In this document: positions 18,371 through 28,561 of the stretch, one piece after another
Layout: each line of letters opens with the position of its first letter
Numbering within the stretch: the stretch's first letter is position 1
Origin: Sphingomonas sp. dw_22
Lineage (GTDB): Bacteria > Pseudomonadota > Alphaproteobacteria > Sphingomonadales > Sphingomonadaceae
Assembly (NCBI RefSeq): GCF_018449795.1
Contig: NZ_JAAVVE010000013.1
Location: 30,606-94,605, forward strand
DNA length: 64,000 nucleotides
Direction: 5' to 3'
Made by a program: the position numbers and the translations under genes
The notes under the pieces: model-generated
Database searches by the model: none
The model's input: only the letters and a program-made list of their open reading frames with translations
Told to the model about the DNA's origin: nothing

Positions 18371-18814
18371 ATGCTCTCGCAGAAGTCCCGCTACACGATC
18401 CGCGCGCTCCAGCATCTTGCCGACCGATACGGGCAGGGGCCGGTGCCGCTGGCCGAGATCGTGGCGAGGCAGAACATCCCGGCCAAGTTCCTGACCGTCA
18501 TCCTCTCCGAGATGAATCGCGAGGGGCTGGTCGCCTCGCAGCGGGGCCGCGACGGCGGCTATATGCTGGCGAAGCCGCCCGAGCAGGTGCGGATCGGCGA
18601 TCTGGTGCGCATGACGCACGGCTCGCTCGCGCTGGTCCCCTGTGCGAGCCGCTTCCGCTATGAGCGCTGCGACAATTGCGTGACCGAGGCGGAATGCCGC
18701 CTCCACAAGCTGATGCTCTATCTGCGCGACGAGACGGCGCGCATTCTGGACGGCGTTACCCTCGCCAATCCGCTGCCCGAGGCACTAAACTCTACTTACG
18801 CACTAGACAATTAA
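18371..18814 (+). CDS. Rrf2-family transcriptional regulator
   Basis: 147 aa. The N-terminal winged helix is typical of Rrf2/IscR/CymR proteins ([17 protein letters not shown]...[55 protein letters not shown]). The C-terminal half has cysteines in [19 protein letters not shown], comparable to the Fe-S ligand region of IscR-like members. The gene lies 65 bp upstream of ssuD on the same strand and beside the organosulfur operon, so I infer control of sulfur assimilation in the manner of CymR. It could act on the inverted repeats at 27320 and 28472. Confidence 0.88.
   Translation: MLSQKSRYTIRALQHLADRYGQGPVPLAEIVARQNIPAKFLTVILSEMNREGLVASQRGRDGGYMLAKPPEQVRIGDLVRMTHGSLALVPCASRFRYERCDNCVTEAECRLHKLMLYLRDETARILDGVTLANPLPEALNSTYALDN
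18788..18810. promoter_or_regulatory. degenerate sulfur-regulon inverted repeat upstream of ssuD
   Basis: The segment at the very end of the Rrf2 coding region has half-sites AACTCTA and TAGACAA separated by 9 nt. It matches 12 of the 18 fixed positions of the repeat found at 27320-27342 and 28472-28494. It is centred about 80 bp before the ssuD start. Weak alone, but its position before another sulfur gene supports it. Confidence 0.35.
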
Positions 18815-18879
18815 TCCTGCTTTGCCGGCGCGCGCCGGAAACGCTTGCCTGTGGCATCTCAAGGGCAGGAGTGCAGGCT

Positions 18880-20094
18880 ATGTCGGGTATCGTCGGTTCG
18901 GCTTCGGGGGCGGCGGATCGCAGCCCCCTGAGCTTCCTCTGGTTCATCCCCTCGGGCGGCGACAATCGCCGGCTCGCCTGGCCTGAGGGCGAGCGCGCGC
19001 CCGATCCCGAATATCTGCGCCAGGTGGCGGTGGCGGCCGATCGGCTCGGCTATTACGGCGTGCTGATGCCGACCGGCGCGATGTGCGCCGATGCCTGGAT
19101 CACCGCAGCCTCGATCGCTCCCTTCACCGAGAATCTGCGGCTGCTGGTGGCGCTGCGCCCCGGCCTCACCGCGCCGGCCGAGGCGGTGCGGCAGGCGGCG
19201 GCGCTCGACCGGCTCTTGAACGGCCGCGCGCTGCTCAACGTCGTCACCGGCGGCAGCCCCCAGGCGCTGGCGCAGGACGGCATCTTCCTCGATCACACCC
19301 AGCGCTATCATCAGACCGCCGAGTTCCTAGACATCTGGCGCAAGCTCGCGCGCGGCGAGACGGTGACGCAGCAGGGCGAATATCTCGGCATCGAGAACGG
19401 GCGGCTGCTCTTCCCCTTCGTGCAGGAGCCGCATGCGCCGATCTGGTTCGGCGGTTCGTCCGAGATCGCGCGGGAGATCGCGGCGGAGCATGTCGACGTC
19501 TATCTCGCCTGGGGCGAGCCGCCGGCGCAGCTCAAGGAGATCATCGACGATGTCCGCGAGCGCGCCGTGCGGCGGGGGCGCACGATCCGCTTCGGGCTGC
19601 GCATCCACTTCATCGTCCGCGAGACCGAAGGTGAGGCATGGGATGCCGCCAACGATCTGATCCGCCATGTCACCGACGAGCAGATCGCGCTGTTCCAGGG
19701 CTATCTGACCAAGGGCAGCGATTCGGTCGGCCAGGCGCGGATGCAGGCGCTGCACAAGGGGAGCCGCGCCAATCTGGAGATCGCGCCGAACCTGTGGGCG
19801 GGCATCGGGCTGGTGCGCACCGGCGCGGGCACGGCACTGGTCGGCGATCCGGAGACGGTGGCCGAGCGGCTTCAGGAATATGCCGATATCGGCATCGATA
19901 CGATCATCGGCTCGGGCTATCCGCATCTGGAGGAAGCCTATCGGGTGGCTGAGCTGTTGTTCCCGAAGCTCAACCTGCCGCATCGCCGCGGCGCAACACT
20001 GCCGCCACTCCGGCCTTTCTTCACACCCGCCGAAGTCCGCCAAGCGGCGGAGGGCCTGAAGCAGGAGCCGGTCCCCGCCGGCCGCTTCACCTGA
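18880..20094 (+). CDS. ssuD: FMNH2-dependent alkanesulfonate monooxygenase SsuD
   Basis: 404 aa from ATG 18880, preceded by GGCAGGAG about 8 nt upstream. Bacterial luciferase-like TIM-barrel flavin monooxygenase with SsuD landmarks: [12 protein letters not shown] near the start, [90 protein letters not shown] and [19 protein letters not shown]. It cleaves alkanesulfonates to aldehyde and sulfite. No ssuE-type flavin reductase is seen nearby. A strong hairpin follows the stop codon. Confidence 0.94.
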   Translation: MSGIVGSASGAADRSPLSFLWFIPSGGDNRRLAWPEGERAPDPEYLRQVAVAADRLGYYGVLMPTGAMCADAWITAASIAPFTENLRLLVALRPGLTAPAEAVRQAAALDRLLNGRALLNVVTGGSPQALAQDGIFLDHTQRYHQTAEFLDIWRKLARGETVTQQGEYLGIENGRLLFPFVQEPHAPIWFGGSSEIAREIAAEHVDVYLAWGEPPAQLKEIIDDVRERAVRRGRTIRFGLRIHFIVRETEGEAWDAANDLIRHVTDEQIALFQGYLTKGSDSVGQARMQALHKGSRANLEIAPNLWAGIGLVRTGAGTALVGDPETVAERLQEYADIGIDTIIGSGYPHLEEAYRVAELLFPKLNLPHRRGATLPPLRPFFTPAEVRQAAEGLKQEPVPAGRFT

Positions 20095-20099
20095 AGCAA

Positions 20100-20132
20100 A
20101 AATCCTCCCTGAGCTTTGCTCGGGGAGGATTT
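20100..20132. terminator. bidirectional terminator between ssuD and ssuB
   Basis: A stem of about 14 bp (outer arms AAATCCTCCC and GGGAGGATTT, inner GAGC/GCTC) with a TTT loop. It has A-rich sequence on the left and TTTG on the right, so both convergent transcripts would end in a U-containing tract. It occupies the 40-bp gap between two convergent genes. Confidence 0.85.
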
Positions 20133-20134
20133 GA

Positions 20135-20890
20135 TTAGCGGCCCAGCAGCCGATCGAGGATCAGCCCTTCGAGCCCGGCCAGCTCGGCGTCGCCGTGACG
20201 GCGCGGGCGGGGGACGGGGATGGGCAGGTCGAGCGCGATCCGGCCCGCCTCCATCACGACGACGCGATCGGCCAGCGCCACCGCCTCGGCGACGTCATGC
20301 GTCACCAGCAGCGCCGAGAAGCCTTCGCTTGCCCAGACGGTCTCGACCAGTGCCTGCATCTCGATCCGGGTTAGCGCGTCGAGCGCGCCCAGCGGCTCGT
20401 CGAGCGCGAGCAGGCGCGGGCGGCTTATCAGCGCACGGGCGAGCGCCACGCGCTGGCGCTGGCCCCCCGAGAGCGCCGCGGGCCATTCCTCTGCCTTGTC
20501 GGCTAGGCCGACCTCGGCAAGGCGCGCGTCGATCAGCCGGTCGCGCTCGGCGCGGTCGAGCCCGGCCGGCGCCCCCACCGCGACATTGTCGCGCACGCTG
20601 GCCCAGGGCAGCAGGCGCGGCTCCTGAAAGACTAGGCGCGCGGCGGCGCGATCGACGTCGATGCTGCCGCCGCCTGGCTGGATCAGGCCCATGATCGCGC
20701 GCAGCAACGTGCTCTTGCCGCAGCCCGATCGGCCGACGATCGCGACGAACTCGCCGGGGGAGATCGTCAGGCTGAGGCGATCGAGCACCTGGTTCTGGCC
20801 GAAGGCGACCGACAACTCGCGCACGGCGACCGGCGCGCCGGCGCTGGGGCGGCGGCCTTCCTCGATGAGACGAAGCGCGGGTGCGTTCAT
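20135..20890 (-). CDS. ssuB: aliphatic sulfonate ABC transporter ATP-binding protein SsuB
   Basis: 251 aa. Walker [11 protein letters not shown]-loop [10 protein letters not shown], signature [15 protein letters not shown], Walker [13 protein letters not shown] and H-loop [11 protein letters not shown] are all present. It matches the SsuB/TauB/NrtD group that energises uptake of sulfonates. The start is 3 bp after the ssuC stop. It is the last gene of the six-gene operon that starts with the TonB receptor at 27305. Confidence 0.92.
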   Translation of the reverse strand: MNAPALRLIEEGRRPSAGAPVAVRELSVAFGQNQVLDRLSLTISPGEFVAIVGRSGCGKSTLLRAIMGLIQPGGGSIDVDRAAARLVFQEPRLLPWASVRDNVAVGAPAGLDRAERDRLIDARLAEVGLADKAEEWPAALSGGQRQRVALARALISRPRLLALDEPLGALDALTRIEMQALVETVWASEGFSALLVTHDVAEAVALADRVVVMEAGRIALDLPIPVPRPRRHGDAELAGLEGLILDRLLGR

Positions 20891-20893
20891 GGC

Positions 20894-21673
20894 TCAGGCC
20901 TTTGCATAAGCGGGGTTCCAGCGGAGCAGGCGGCGCTCCAGCGTGCGGGTCAGGCTGTCGGCGAGCTTGCCGAGCGCGGCATAGACGAAGATCGCGAGCA
21001 CGATGATGTCGGTCTGGCTGAACTCGCGCGCCTGGGTCGCCATATAGCCGATGCCCGAATTGGCCGCGATCGTCTCGGCGACGATCAGCGTCAGCCACAT
21101 GATGCCGAGGCCGAAGCGCAGGCCGACGAGGATCGAGGGCAGGGCGCCGGGGAAGATCACCCGGCGGAACAGGGCCCAGCGGTTCATGCCGTAGATGCGG
21201 CCCATCTCGATGAGCTGCGGATCGACCGACACCACGCCGAGATAGGTGTTGAGATAGATGGGGAAGAAGATGCCCCAGGCGACCAGCAGGATCTTGGCCT
21301 GCTCGCCGATCCCGAACCACAGGATGACGAGCGGCAGCAGTGCGAGGTGCGGGATCGTCCGCACCATCTGCAGGGTCGGATCGAGCAGCCGCCGCGCGAA
21401 GGGCGAGAGGCCGCAGACCAGGCCGAGCACGAAGCTGATCGATCCGCCCGCGACCAGCCCGGTCAGCGCGCGGGCGGTGCTCACCGCGAGGTGATGTAGC
21501 AGCTCGCCGTCCGCGGTCAGCTCGGCCCCGGCCTTCACGACCGCCGTGGGGGCGGGCAGGATCTGCGAGGGCAGCAGGCCAGCCATGGAAGCGATCTGCC
21601 AGATCGCGAGCAGCCCCACCGGCACGATCGCCGGGACGAGCGCGCTCTCCTTCCATGTTGCGGCGCGCGTCAT
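20894..21673 (-). CDS. ssuC: aliphatic sulfonate ABC transporter permease SsuC
   Basis: 259 aa from ATG 21673 ([29 protein letters not shown]). It has six hydrophobic segments and the binding-protein-dependent permease loop with EMGRIYGMNRWALFRRVIFPGALPSILVGLRFGLG (EAA-type motif). The frame extends upstream to 22081, but this start overlaps the ssuA stop by 4 nt as elsewhere in the operon. It forms the inner-membrane channel with SsuA and SsuB. Confidence 0.92.
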   Translation of the reverse strand: MTRAATWKESALVPAIVPVGLLAIWQIASMAGLLPSQILPAPTAVVKAGAELTADGELLHHLAVSTARALTGLVAGGSISFVLGLVCGLSPFARRLLDPTLQMVRTIPHLALLPLVILWFGIGEQAKILLVAWGIFFPIYLNTYLGVVSVDPQLIEMGRIYGMNRWALFRRVIFPGALPSILVGLRFGLGIMWLTLIVAETIAANSGIGYMATQAREFSQTDIIVLAIFVYAALGKLADSLTRTLERRLLRWNPAYAKA

Positions 21674-22644
21674 GGCGCGGGCTTCCAGCCGGTCCAGGCC
21701 GCCTTGGCCGCATCGACCTTTTTCGGGAGCACGCCCGCGTCGAACAGATAGTCGGAGACCTTCTGCTGGTTGGCGATCACGTCCGGCGTGACCGGATCGA
21801 CCCGGAACAGGAAGTCCTTGTACCGCGCCAGCATCCCGTCGAGCACCGTGGGCGGCAGCCGCGTCGCCTTGGCCACCTGATCGCGATAATAGAGGCGATT
21901 GGCGTTGCCCCAGTTCGCCTCGGCGCGGAGTTCGTCGAGCGCGGCGCGCAGCACGTCGGTCCGCTCGCGGGTGAAGGCGCCGGAAGCGATGTAGAAGGCC
22001 GTGGTGTTGATCCCCGATGCGGGCAGCGGCACTTCGCGCGCGCCGCCGCGGATCTGGGCGAGGGTGAAGAACGGATCCCACACTACCCAGGCATCGACCG
22101 ATCCATTGGCGAGCGCGGTCTGTGCATCGCCGGGGGCGAGATTGGCGACGGCGATGTCGCCAAGGCCGAGCCCCACCTGCTTCAGCGCCGCCGCGAGCGC
22201 AAATTCGGCCGCCGAGCCCTTGGTATAGGCGATCTTCTTGCCCTTGAGCTGGGCGAGGGTGGTGACGCTCGACTTGGACGGCACGAGCAGGCCGCTACCC
22301 ACCAGTCCGGGAAAGCTCTGCGCGGCGACATAGAAGAGATCGGTGCCGGCGGCCTGGGCATAGGCGACGGGCGTGTCGCCAACGAGTCCGATGTCCACCG
22401 CCCCGGCACGGATCGCCTCGATCAGCGGCGGGCCGGAGGCGAACTCGACCCATTTGACCGGGCCGATGCCGCGCGCCTGAAGTCGCTTGGCGAACTCGCC
22501 CCGCGTCTCGGCGAGGAAGGGAACGCCGTTCTTCTGCGTGGCGAAAACGACGTCCTTGCGCTCCGGCTTCGTGCCGCAAGCGGCGAGCGCGAGCCCGGCG
22601 GCGGTGCCGCCGAGCAGGGCGAGGGACTGGCGGCGCGTAATCAT
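21670..22644 (-). CDS. ssuA: aliphatic sulfonate-binding periplasmic (lipo)protein SsuA
   Basis: 324 aa. N-terminus [25 protein letters not shown] has a twin-arginine-like start and a lipobox (LAAC), so it is probably a lipoprotein. The mature part follows the SsuA/TauA/NrtA fold: [60 protein letters not shown]. It binds sulfonate in the periplasm and delivers it to SsuC. It overlaps the dioxygenase stop by 4 nt and ssuC by 4 nt. Confidence 0.9.
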   Translation of the reverse strand: MITRRQSLALLGGTAAGLALAACGTKPERKDVVFATQKNGVPFLAETRGEFAKRLQARGIGPVKWVEFASGPPLIEAIRAGAVDIGLVGDTPVAYAQAAGTDLFYVAAQSFPGLVGSGLLVPSKSSVTTLAQLKGKKIAYTKGSAAEFALAAALKQVGLGLGDIAVANLAPGDAQTALANGSVDAWVVWDPFFTLAQIRGGAREVPLPASGINTTAFYIASGAFTRERTDVLRAALDELRAEANWGNANRLYYRDQVAKATRLPPTVLDGMLARYKDFLFRVDPVTPDVIANQQKVSDYLFDAGVLPKKVDAAKAAWTGWKPAP

Positions 22645-23582
22645 TCCGCCGCCTCCAGCAGGGGCTCGGGCTCCGGCTTGATCGCCCGGCTTTCGCGGCC
22701 GTCGACGCCCACCGGCACGTCGCCTGCCAGCGTCACGCGGCGCACGATGCGATGCTGCGCGCCGTAATCGTCGATCGCATAATGCTGGGTGGCGCGATTG
22801 TCCCAGATCGCCACGTCGCCTTCGCTCCAGCGCCAGCGCACGGTGTTCTCCAGCCGCGTGACATAGCTTTGCAGGCGATCGTAGAGCGCGCGCGAGTCCT
22901 GCGGCGGCACGCCGACGAACTGCTTGACGAAGCCACCGAGCAGCAGCGTCCGCTCGCCGCTTTCGGGATGGACGCGGACCACCGGATGCTCGGTCTCATA
23001 AACTATGCGGGCAAAGATCGCCGCGAACAACTTCCTCTGCTCCTCGGTCGCGTTGGGACGTTCGGCGGCATAGTCATAGGCATTGGTGTGGATGGCGCGT
23101 AGCCCGTCGGCGAGCTGGCGCAGCGGCTCGGGCAGGTCTTTGTACGCGGCGACGGTGTTGGCCCAGACCGTATCGCCGCCGGCCGGCGGGATCGTCACGG
23201 CGCGCAGCACCGAGGCGAAGGGATAGCCGGGGACGAAGGTGATGTCGGTATGCCAGTGATTGGCGCGCGCGCCGTGGTGCGAGTCCAGCTCGAACAGAAA
23301 ATTGCCGCGCGACGGCACGGTGGGGTGCTCGAACGGATCCCCGAAGGCGCGGCCGAACGCCTCTTGTCCTTCGTCATCGAGATGCTGCTGGCTGCGGAAG
23401 AACAGCACCTTGTGGCGCACCAGCGCGGCGCGGGCAGCCTTGAGCTGCTCGGGCGTGAGATCAGCCGAGAGCTTCAGCCCGCGCACCTCGGCGCCGATGC
23501 GGCCGCCGACCGGCACGATATCGAGCGGGATATCGGGATCGGGCGCGTTCAGATAGGCATTGAAGGCGGTAGAGACGGTCAT
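22641..23582 (-). CDS. TauD/AtsK-type alpha-ketoglutarate-dependent dioxygenase
   Basis: 313 aa from ATG 23582. Iron ligands: HxD in NHWHTDITF and a distal His in [15 protein letters not shown]; the 2-oxoglutarate arginine is in [11 protein letters not shown]. These features match taurine dioxygenase and the alkylsulfatase AtsK. It would release sulfite or sulfate from taurine-like sulfonates or alkyl sulfates. I cannot choose between TauD and AtsK by eye. Located between the flavin monooxygenase gene (19-bp gap) and ssuA (4-nt overlap), which supports use as a sulfur source. Confidence 0.88.
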   Translation of the reverse strand: MTVSTAFNAYLNAPDPDIPLDIVPVGGRIGAEVRGLKLSADLTPEQLKAARAALVRHKVLFFRSQQHLDDEGQEAFGRAFGDPFEHPTVPSRGNFLFELDSHHGARANHWHTDITFVPGYPFASVLRAVTIPPAGGDTVWANTVAAYKDLPEPLRQLADGLRAIHTNAYDYAAERPNATEEQRKLFAAIFARIVYETEHPVVRVHPESGERTLLLGGFVKQFVGVPPQDSRALYDRLQSYVTRLENTVRWRWSEGDVAIWDNRATQHYAIDDYGAQHRIVRRVTLAGDVPVGVDGRESRAIKPEPEPLLEAAE

Positions 23583-23601
23583 GGCAGGTCTCCTTTCGGT
23601 T

Positions 23602-24942
23602 TCACTCGGCAGCGGCGGCGAGCGCCGGGGTTCGGGGGATGGCGAGGCCGAGATGGTCGCGCAGCGTGCGGCCGGCATATTCGGTGCGGAATAGGTCGCG
23701 GCGCTGCAATTCGGGCACGACCAGCTCGGCAAAGGCTTCCAGCCCTTGCGGCAAGGTCGGCCCCATGATGTTGAAGCCGTCCGCCGCACCCGCAGCGAAC
23801 CAGTCTTCCAGCAGGTCGGCGATGTCGGTGGGGGTGCCGATGATCGTCTTGTGTCCGCGCGCGGTGACGACGCGGGCGATGAGCTGGCGGATCGTGAGCC
23901 CCTCGGCGCGGGCGGTATCGACGAACAGCTTCTGGCGGCTCTGCCAGCCCTCGGTTGAGGCCGGCTCGGGCAGCGGGCCATCGAGCGGATGCTGCGACAG
24001 GTCCACCCCCATCAGGCCGGAGACCAGGCCGATGCCGATGCGCGGATCGACCAGCTCCTGGAGCTCGTCATGATAGCGTTGCGCCGCTTCGCGCGTCTCG
24101 GCGACGAAGGGCATGATGCCCGGGAGCACGAGGATCTCGTCCGGGTCGCGGCCGTTGGCGGCGGTGGCGTCGCGCAGGCGCTGGCGGAAGGCGATCGCGT
24201 CGTCGCGCGATTGCTGCGCGGTGAAGACCCGCTCGGCGGTGGTGGCGGCGAGCGCGACGCCGTCGTCGGACGAGCCGGCCTGGACGATCACCGGATGGCC
24301 CTGCGGCGTGCGATCGAGCTGGAGCGGGCCGGCGACCTTGAAGAACCGGCCTTCATGGTCGATCGGGTGGACTCGGGTGGGGTCATAGTAACGGCGCGCC
24401 TCGCGATCGGCGATCAGCGCGCCTTCCTCCCAGCTGTTCCACAGCGTCTTGACGACTTCGACATATTCGCCGGCGCGGGCATAGCGATGGGCATGCTCCG
24501 GCTGGTGATCGAGCCCGAAATTATGCGCCTCGGCGTCCGATCCCGAGGTCACGCAGTTCCAGCCGGCGCGTCCGCCGCTCAGATGGTCGATCGAGGCGAA
24601 TTTGCGGGCGAGGTGATAGGGCGGGAGATATGTCGCGGAGACGGTGGCGACGAGGCCGATCCGCTCGGTCTGCGGCGCGATCGCGGCGAGCAGCGACAGC
24701 GGCTCGTAATAATAGATCGGCGCCGCCAGCGCGCCGATCTCCGACGGGCCGCCGAACATCGCGACATTGTCGGCGAAGAAGATCGCATCGAACTTCGCAC
24801 GCTCCGCCACCTGCGCGAGATGCACATAGTGGCGGAGCTCCGTAAGCGCGCGTGGGTCCACCGATGGATGCAGCCAGGCCGAGACATGATGGCCCACCCC
24901 CATCAGGAAGGCCCCGAGCCGCATCTGGCGGTCGCGCGCCAT
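23602..24942 (-). CDS. NtaA/SnaA/DszA-type FMN-dependent monooxygenase
   Basis: 446 aa. Luciferase-like flavin monooxygenase of the NtaA/SnaA/DszA/SoxA branch: [106 protein letters not shown] and [17 protein letters not shown]. Members oxidise sulfones, chelators or other compounds with reduced FMN. Substrate unknown; the operon implies an organosulfur compound. A gap of 2 bp follows the TonB receptor stop. Confidence 0.9.
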   Translation of the reverse strand: MARDRQMRLGAFLMGVGHHVSAWLHPSVDPRALTELRHYVHLAQVAERAKFDAIFFADNVAMFGGPSEIGALAAPIYYYEPLSLLAAIAPQTERIGLVATVSATYLPPYHLARKFASIDHLSGGRAGWNCVTSGSDAEAHNFGLDHQPEHAHRYARAGEYVEVVKTLWNSWEEGALIADREARRYYDPTRVHPIDHEGRFFKVAGPLQLDRTPQGHPVIVQAGSSDDGVALAATTAERVFTAQQSRDDAIAFRQRLRDATAANGRDPDEILVLPGIMPFVAETREAAQRYHDELQELVDPRIGIGLVSGLMGVDLSQHPLDGPLPEPASTEGWQSRQKLFVDTARAEGLTIRQLIARVVTARGHKTIIGTPTDIADLLEDWFAAGAADGFNIMGPTLPQGLEAFAELVVPELQRRDLFRTEYAGRTLRDHLGLAIPRTPALAAAAE

Positions 24943-24944
24943 GG

Positions 24945-27305
24945 TCAGAACCGCGCCTTGGCGGTGGCGCCGAAGGTGCGCGTATCGCCCAGCACCTTGA
25001 CGAAGGGCGAGACGGCATTGGCCGCGCCGATCCCCACCGCATAGCGCTTGTCGAAGATGTTGCGGCCCCAGAACAGCAGCGAATAGCGGTCGTCGCTGGT
25101 GCGGATGCCGATGCCGGCGTTGGTGAGGCCGTATCCTTCCTGCCGGCCATAGGCCGAATAGGGGCTCAGCAGGTTGGTGGAACTGCGATAGGTCTGGTTG
25201 ATGTAGCCGGTGAGATTGTACCGGTCCGAGACCGGCGCGTCATAGTCGACGCTCGCCTGGCCGGTCCATTTGGACGAACCGATCACGCGCTTGCCCGAGA
25301 GATCGACCGAGCCCGGGGCGCCGGCATAGGTGAATTCCACCGGCGGCGGCGCGTTGGTGTAGGAGCGGTAGGTCGCGTCGTTGTACGATCCGTTGGCCGA
25401 GAGGCTGAAGCCCCCGCCGATCCTCGCCGAACCTTCCAGCTCGACGCCGCGCAACCGCACCCGCGCGGCATTGCCCAGGAAGTTGCCGAGCGCGAACCGC
25501 GTCGGATCGAGCTGGACCGCCTGATAGTCGCGGATGTCGTTCCAGTAGAAATTGAGGTTCAGCGTCGCGCGGCCGCCGGCCAGCGTGGTCTTGATCCCGG
25601 CCTCGTAATCGGTCGACTTCTCGGGATCGATGATGAGCGGCTTGCCCGGCGTCGCGCCCAGGTTCGCCGCGCCCGATTTCTCGCCATAGCTGACCGAGGC
25701 ATAGAGCAGCACATCGTCCGAGAGCTTGAACGACGGGTTGGCGAGCCATGACCAGCTATCGGTGGTACGCTGGTCCGCGACCACGAACAGGCCGCCGAAT
25801 GCATTGACGATCGCGGTGCGATAGGGCGACAGCGTGCCCGGCAGGGCCGCTCCGCCGAAGACGGTGGCGGTGTTCGATGCCTTCTTGGTCTCGCGCGTGA
25901 AGCGCAGACCGCCGGTGAGCGAAAGCCGCTCGGTCGGATGCCAGGTGGCTTGGCCGAACCCGGCGCCGCTCGTCACCTGGAGCTTGCCGTACTGATCATA
26001 TTCCACGCCATCGAGCACCAGGCCGGGAAGCGCGGGCGACAGGAAATAGGCAGCCGAATCCGACTGGAAGATCGATCGATTGTTGCTGACCAGATCTTCG
26101 CGCAGGAAGAAGCCGCCGAACTGCCACTCGAACGCGCTGCCGCTGGGCGAAGCGAGGCGGACTTCCTGCGAATATTGGTCGACATCCACGTCATAGCCGG
26201 CGCGCAGGATCGAGAAGGGCGTGTTGTCGCTGTCGTTGTACGGGCGGAAGCGGAGCTGGCGCCAGGCGCTGACCGCAGTGAGGGTGGGGCCGCCCAGATC
26301 GATCGTCAGTTCGTTCGAGACGCCGTTGACCTTGCTCTTGATCCGGTCCTGCGTGTTGACGTTGGCGTTCTTGCCGATCGCGTAGCTCGGTGCATAGCCG
26401 AAGATCGAGCGGACCTTTGTGTCCCAGGCGGCGGTGCGCGGCGTGCCGTTGGCGAAGGTCGTCGCATCGGCGAAGGGCGGATAGTAATTATTGTATTCGC
26501 TCGTCTCGTAATGCTCGCCGATCAGGCGGCTGGTGACCGGGCCGCTCTGGAACAGGAGCTGGCCGCGCGCGGCCCAGCGGTCCACGTCGAGATATTTCTG
26601 CCCGTCATAGGCGTTCTTCGCCCAGCCGTCGGATTTATCGAGATAGAAGGTGGCGCGATAGGCGAGCGTGTCGCCGATCAGCGGGCCGGTGGCATTGGCA
26701 CGGATCTGATAGCGGTTCTGGTTGCCATAGCCCGCCTCCAGGTTGAGCTCGGGTGTGAAGCTCGGGCGCTTGGTGGTGACGATCAGTGCGCCGATCGTGG
26801 TGTTCTTGCCGAGCAGCGTGCCCTGGGGGCCGCGCACCAGCTCGATATGGTCGAGATCGACGAAATCGAGCCAGCTGAAGCCGACATGGGTGAAGAAGAC
26901 ATTGTCGACGATCAGCCCGACGCCGGATTCGGCGCCGTCGTTATTGGCGTTGCCGCCGAGCCCGCGGACATAGAGGCCCGAGACGCGGGTGTTCTGCTGG
27001 ACCGCCGCGAAATTGGGAAGTTTCGCCGCGAAATCGGCGACGCGATAGACGTGCTGGGTGGCGAGCTCGTCGCCCGAGACCGCGGTGATCGCGACGGGCA
27101 CATCCTGGAGCCGTTCCTCGCGGCGGCGCGCCGTCACCAGGATCTCGCCATTGTCCTGGGCCTGCGGCTCGGCGGTCGGATCGTCGCCGGTGGGATCCTT
27201 GGCAGTCGGATCGGGCTTGCGGTCTTCGGCCCATGCGGGCGCCGCGGCGAGCGACGTGAAAGCAGTCGCGGCCAGTGCGAGCGCCCGGATTTTTCTGATG
27301 TGCAT
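24945..27305 (-). CDS. TonB-dependent receptor of the organosulfur operon
   Basis: 786 aa. The signal peptide ends near APAWA (about residue 26); a TonB-box-like GEILVTARRREERLQDVPVAITAVSGDEL is followed by a plug (VRGLGGNAN...VDNVFFTHVGFSWLDFVDLDHIELVRGPQGTLLGKNTTIGALIVTT) and a barrel ending GATAKARF. GGGAGG lies 6 nt before the ATG, with the inverted repeat 27320-27342 directly upstream. First gene of the operon that ends with ssuB, so it most likely carries a sulfonate or sulfate ester across the outer membrane. Confidence 0.92.
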   Translation of the reverse strand: MHIRKIRALALAATAFTSLAAAPAWAEDRKPDPTAKDPTGDDPTAEPQAQDNGEILVTARRREERLQDVPVAITAVSGDELATQHVYRVADFAAKLPNFAAVQQNTRVSGLYVRGLGGNANNDGAESGVGLIVDNVFFTHVGFSWLDFVDLDHIELVRGPQGTLLGKNTTIGALIVTTKRPSFTPELNLEAGYGNQNRYQIRANATGPLIGDTLAYRATFYLDKSDGWAKNAYDGQKYLDVDRWAARGQLLFQSGPVTSRLIGEHYETSEYNNYYPPFADATTFANGTPRTAAWDTKVRSIFGYAPSYAIGKNANVNTQDRIKSKVNGVSNELTIDLGGPTLTAVSAWRQLRFRPYNDSDNTPFSILRAGYDVDVDQYSQEVRLASPSGSAFEWQFGGFFLREDLVSNNRSIFQSDSAAYFLSPALPGLVLDGVEYDQYGKLQVTSGAGFGQATWHPTERLSLTGGLRFTRETKKASNTATVFGGAALPGTLSPYRTAIVNAFGGLFVVADQRTTDSWSWLANPSFKLSDDVLLYASVSYGEKSGAANLGATPGKPLIIDPEKSTDYEAGIKTTLAGGRATLNLNFYWNDIRDYQAVQLDPTRFALGNFLGNAARVRLRGVELEGSARIGGGFSLSANGSYNDATYRSYTNAPPPVEFTYAGAPGSVDLSGKRVIGSSKWTGQASVDYDAPVSDRYNLTGYINQTYRSSTNLLSPYSAYGRQEGYGLTNAGIGIRTSDDRYSLLFWGRNIFDKRYAVGIGAANAVSPFVKVLGDTRTFGATAKARF

Positions 27306-27319
27306 TGTCGGCCTCCCTT

Positions 27320-27342
27320 ATCTCTATCATTCTAGTAGAGAT
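27320..27342. promoter_or_regulatory. 23-bp inverted repeat, probable sulfur-regulon operator (receptor operon)
   Basis: Half-sites ATCTCTATC and AGTAGAGAT are separated by 5 nt. The same 9+9 bases recur exactly at 28472-28494. It sits immediately upstream of the ribosome site of the receptor gene, in the 159-bp divergent space shared with the cysteine-synthase-like gene, a position that suits a repressor. Confidence 0.7.
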
Positions 27343-27464
27343 TAAAGGCTGCAACAGGAGTTCGGCTTGGCCGGGCTGAGCAAAAACTATCAGCCGTTCC
27401 GACTCGACCGGTGTTCTATTATCCATCAAAAAGATAGGATATAAAGGGCGAAGGAGGCAGCGCC

Positions 27465-28424
27465 GTGCGAGCGAACAATGTCCTGGAGACGATAGGGGGT
27501 ACGCCGCATATCCGCGTGCAGCGACTGTTTCCGGATGCCGAGGTGTGGATCAAGTCCGAGCGATCGAACCCCGGCGGATCGATCAAGGACCGCATCGCGC
27601 TCGCCATGATCGAGAATGCCGAGCGCAAGGGGCTGCTCCGGCCCGGCGGCACGATCATCGAGCCGACCAGCGGCAATACCGGCGTCGGCCTGGCGATGGT
27701 CGCGGCGGTGAAGGGCTATCGGCTCGTGCTGGTGATGCCCGAGAGCATGTCGCTGGAGCGGCGGCGGCTGATGCTCGCATATGGCGCGACCTTCGACCTT
27801 ACCCCACGCGAGAAGGGCATCCGGGGCGCGATCGACCGGGCGATCGAACTCGTGCGTGAGACGCCCGGCGCCTGGATGCCGCAGCAGTTCGACAATCCCG
27901 CCAATATCGACGCGCACGTCCATACGACCGCGCAAGAGATATATGCCGATTTTCGCGACGAGCCGATCGACGCGATCATCACCGGGGTCGGCACGGGCGG
28001 CCATATCACCGCGCTTGCCGAGACGCTGAAGATGGAGTGGCGCAACCTCAAGGTGTTCGCGGTCGAGCCCGAGCTTTCGCCGGTGATCTCGGGCGGCGTG
28101 CCCGGCCCGCACCCGATCCAGGGGATCGGCGCCGGCTTCATTCCCGCCAATCTCCATGCCGACATGCTCGACGGGGTGATTCAGGTCGAGGCCGAGGAAG
28201 CGCGCGAGTTCGCCCGCCGTGCCGCGCGCGAGGAGGGGCTGCTGGTCGGGATCAGCTCGGGCGCGACGCTCGCTGCGATCGCACGGAAGCTGCCGGAGCT
28301 TCCCGGCGCACGCATCCTCGGCTTCGCTTATGACACCGGCGAGCGTTATCTCTCGGTGCCCGATTTCCTGCCGCATGAAGCGCCGGCCTTCGCCCTGGCC
28401 GGGCCGACGCCGCGTGGCCATTGA
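27465..28424 (+). CDS. cysteine synthase-like PLP enzyme
   Basis: 319 aa from GTG 27465; AAGGAGG lies 7 nt upstream and decides this start. Fold-type II PLP enzyme: the PLP lysine lies in [11 protein letters not shown], the substrate loop in [13 protein letters not shown], and [11 protein letters not shown] and [10 protein letters not shown] bind phosphate and cofactor. This matches CysK/CysM/cystathionine beta-synthase-type proteins of about 310-320 aa. It would fix sulfide into O-acetylserine-derived cysteine after sulfite is released by the neighbouring oxygenases. It is divergent from the sulfonate operon and codirectional with the sulfatase. Confidence 0.9.
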   Translation: MRANNVLETIGGTPHIRVQRLFPDAEVWIKSERSNPGGSIKDRIALAMIENAERKGLLRPGGTIIEPTSGNTGVGLAMVAAVKGYRLVLVMPESMSLERRRLMLAYGATFDLTPREKGIRGAIDRAIELVRETPGAWMPQQFDNPANIDAHVHTTAQEIYADFRDEPIDAIITGVGTGGHITALAETLKMEWRNLKVFAVEPELSPVISGGVPGPHPIQGIGAGFIPANLHADMLDGVIQVEAEEAREFARRAAREEGLLVGISSGATLAAIARKLPELPGARILGFAYDTGERYLSVPDFLPHEAPAFALAGPTPRGH

Positions 28425-28471
28425 GCGCACAAACAGGAGTTGCCGGACCCCAAGCGAAACTAGGCTGGGAA

Positions 28472-28494
28472 ATCTCTATCGTGTGAGTAGAGAT
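28472..28494. promoter_or_regulatory. 23-bp inverted repeat, probable sulfur-regulon operator (sulfatase operon)
   Basis: ATCTCTATC-N5-AGTAGAGAT, identical to 27320-27342 except for the 5-nt centre. It lies 48 bp after the PLP-enzyme stop and about 68 bp before the sulfatase start, so it would control the sulfatase-FGE unit. Confidence 0.7.
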
Positions 28495-28561
28495 ATGGCG
28501 TCCCAGTGGTTCTGCAGGGGCGTGTGATGCGTGCGATCGGATTCCAGTCCTCGGAGAGACG

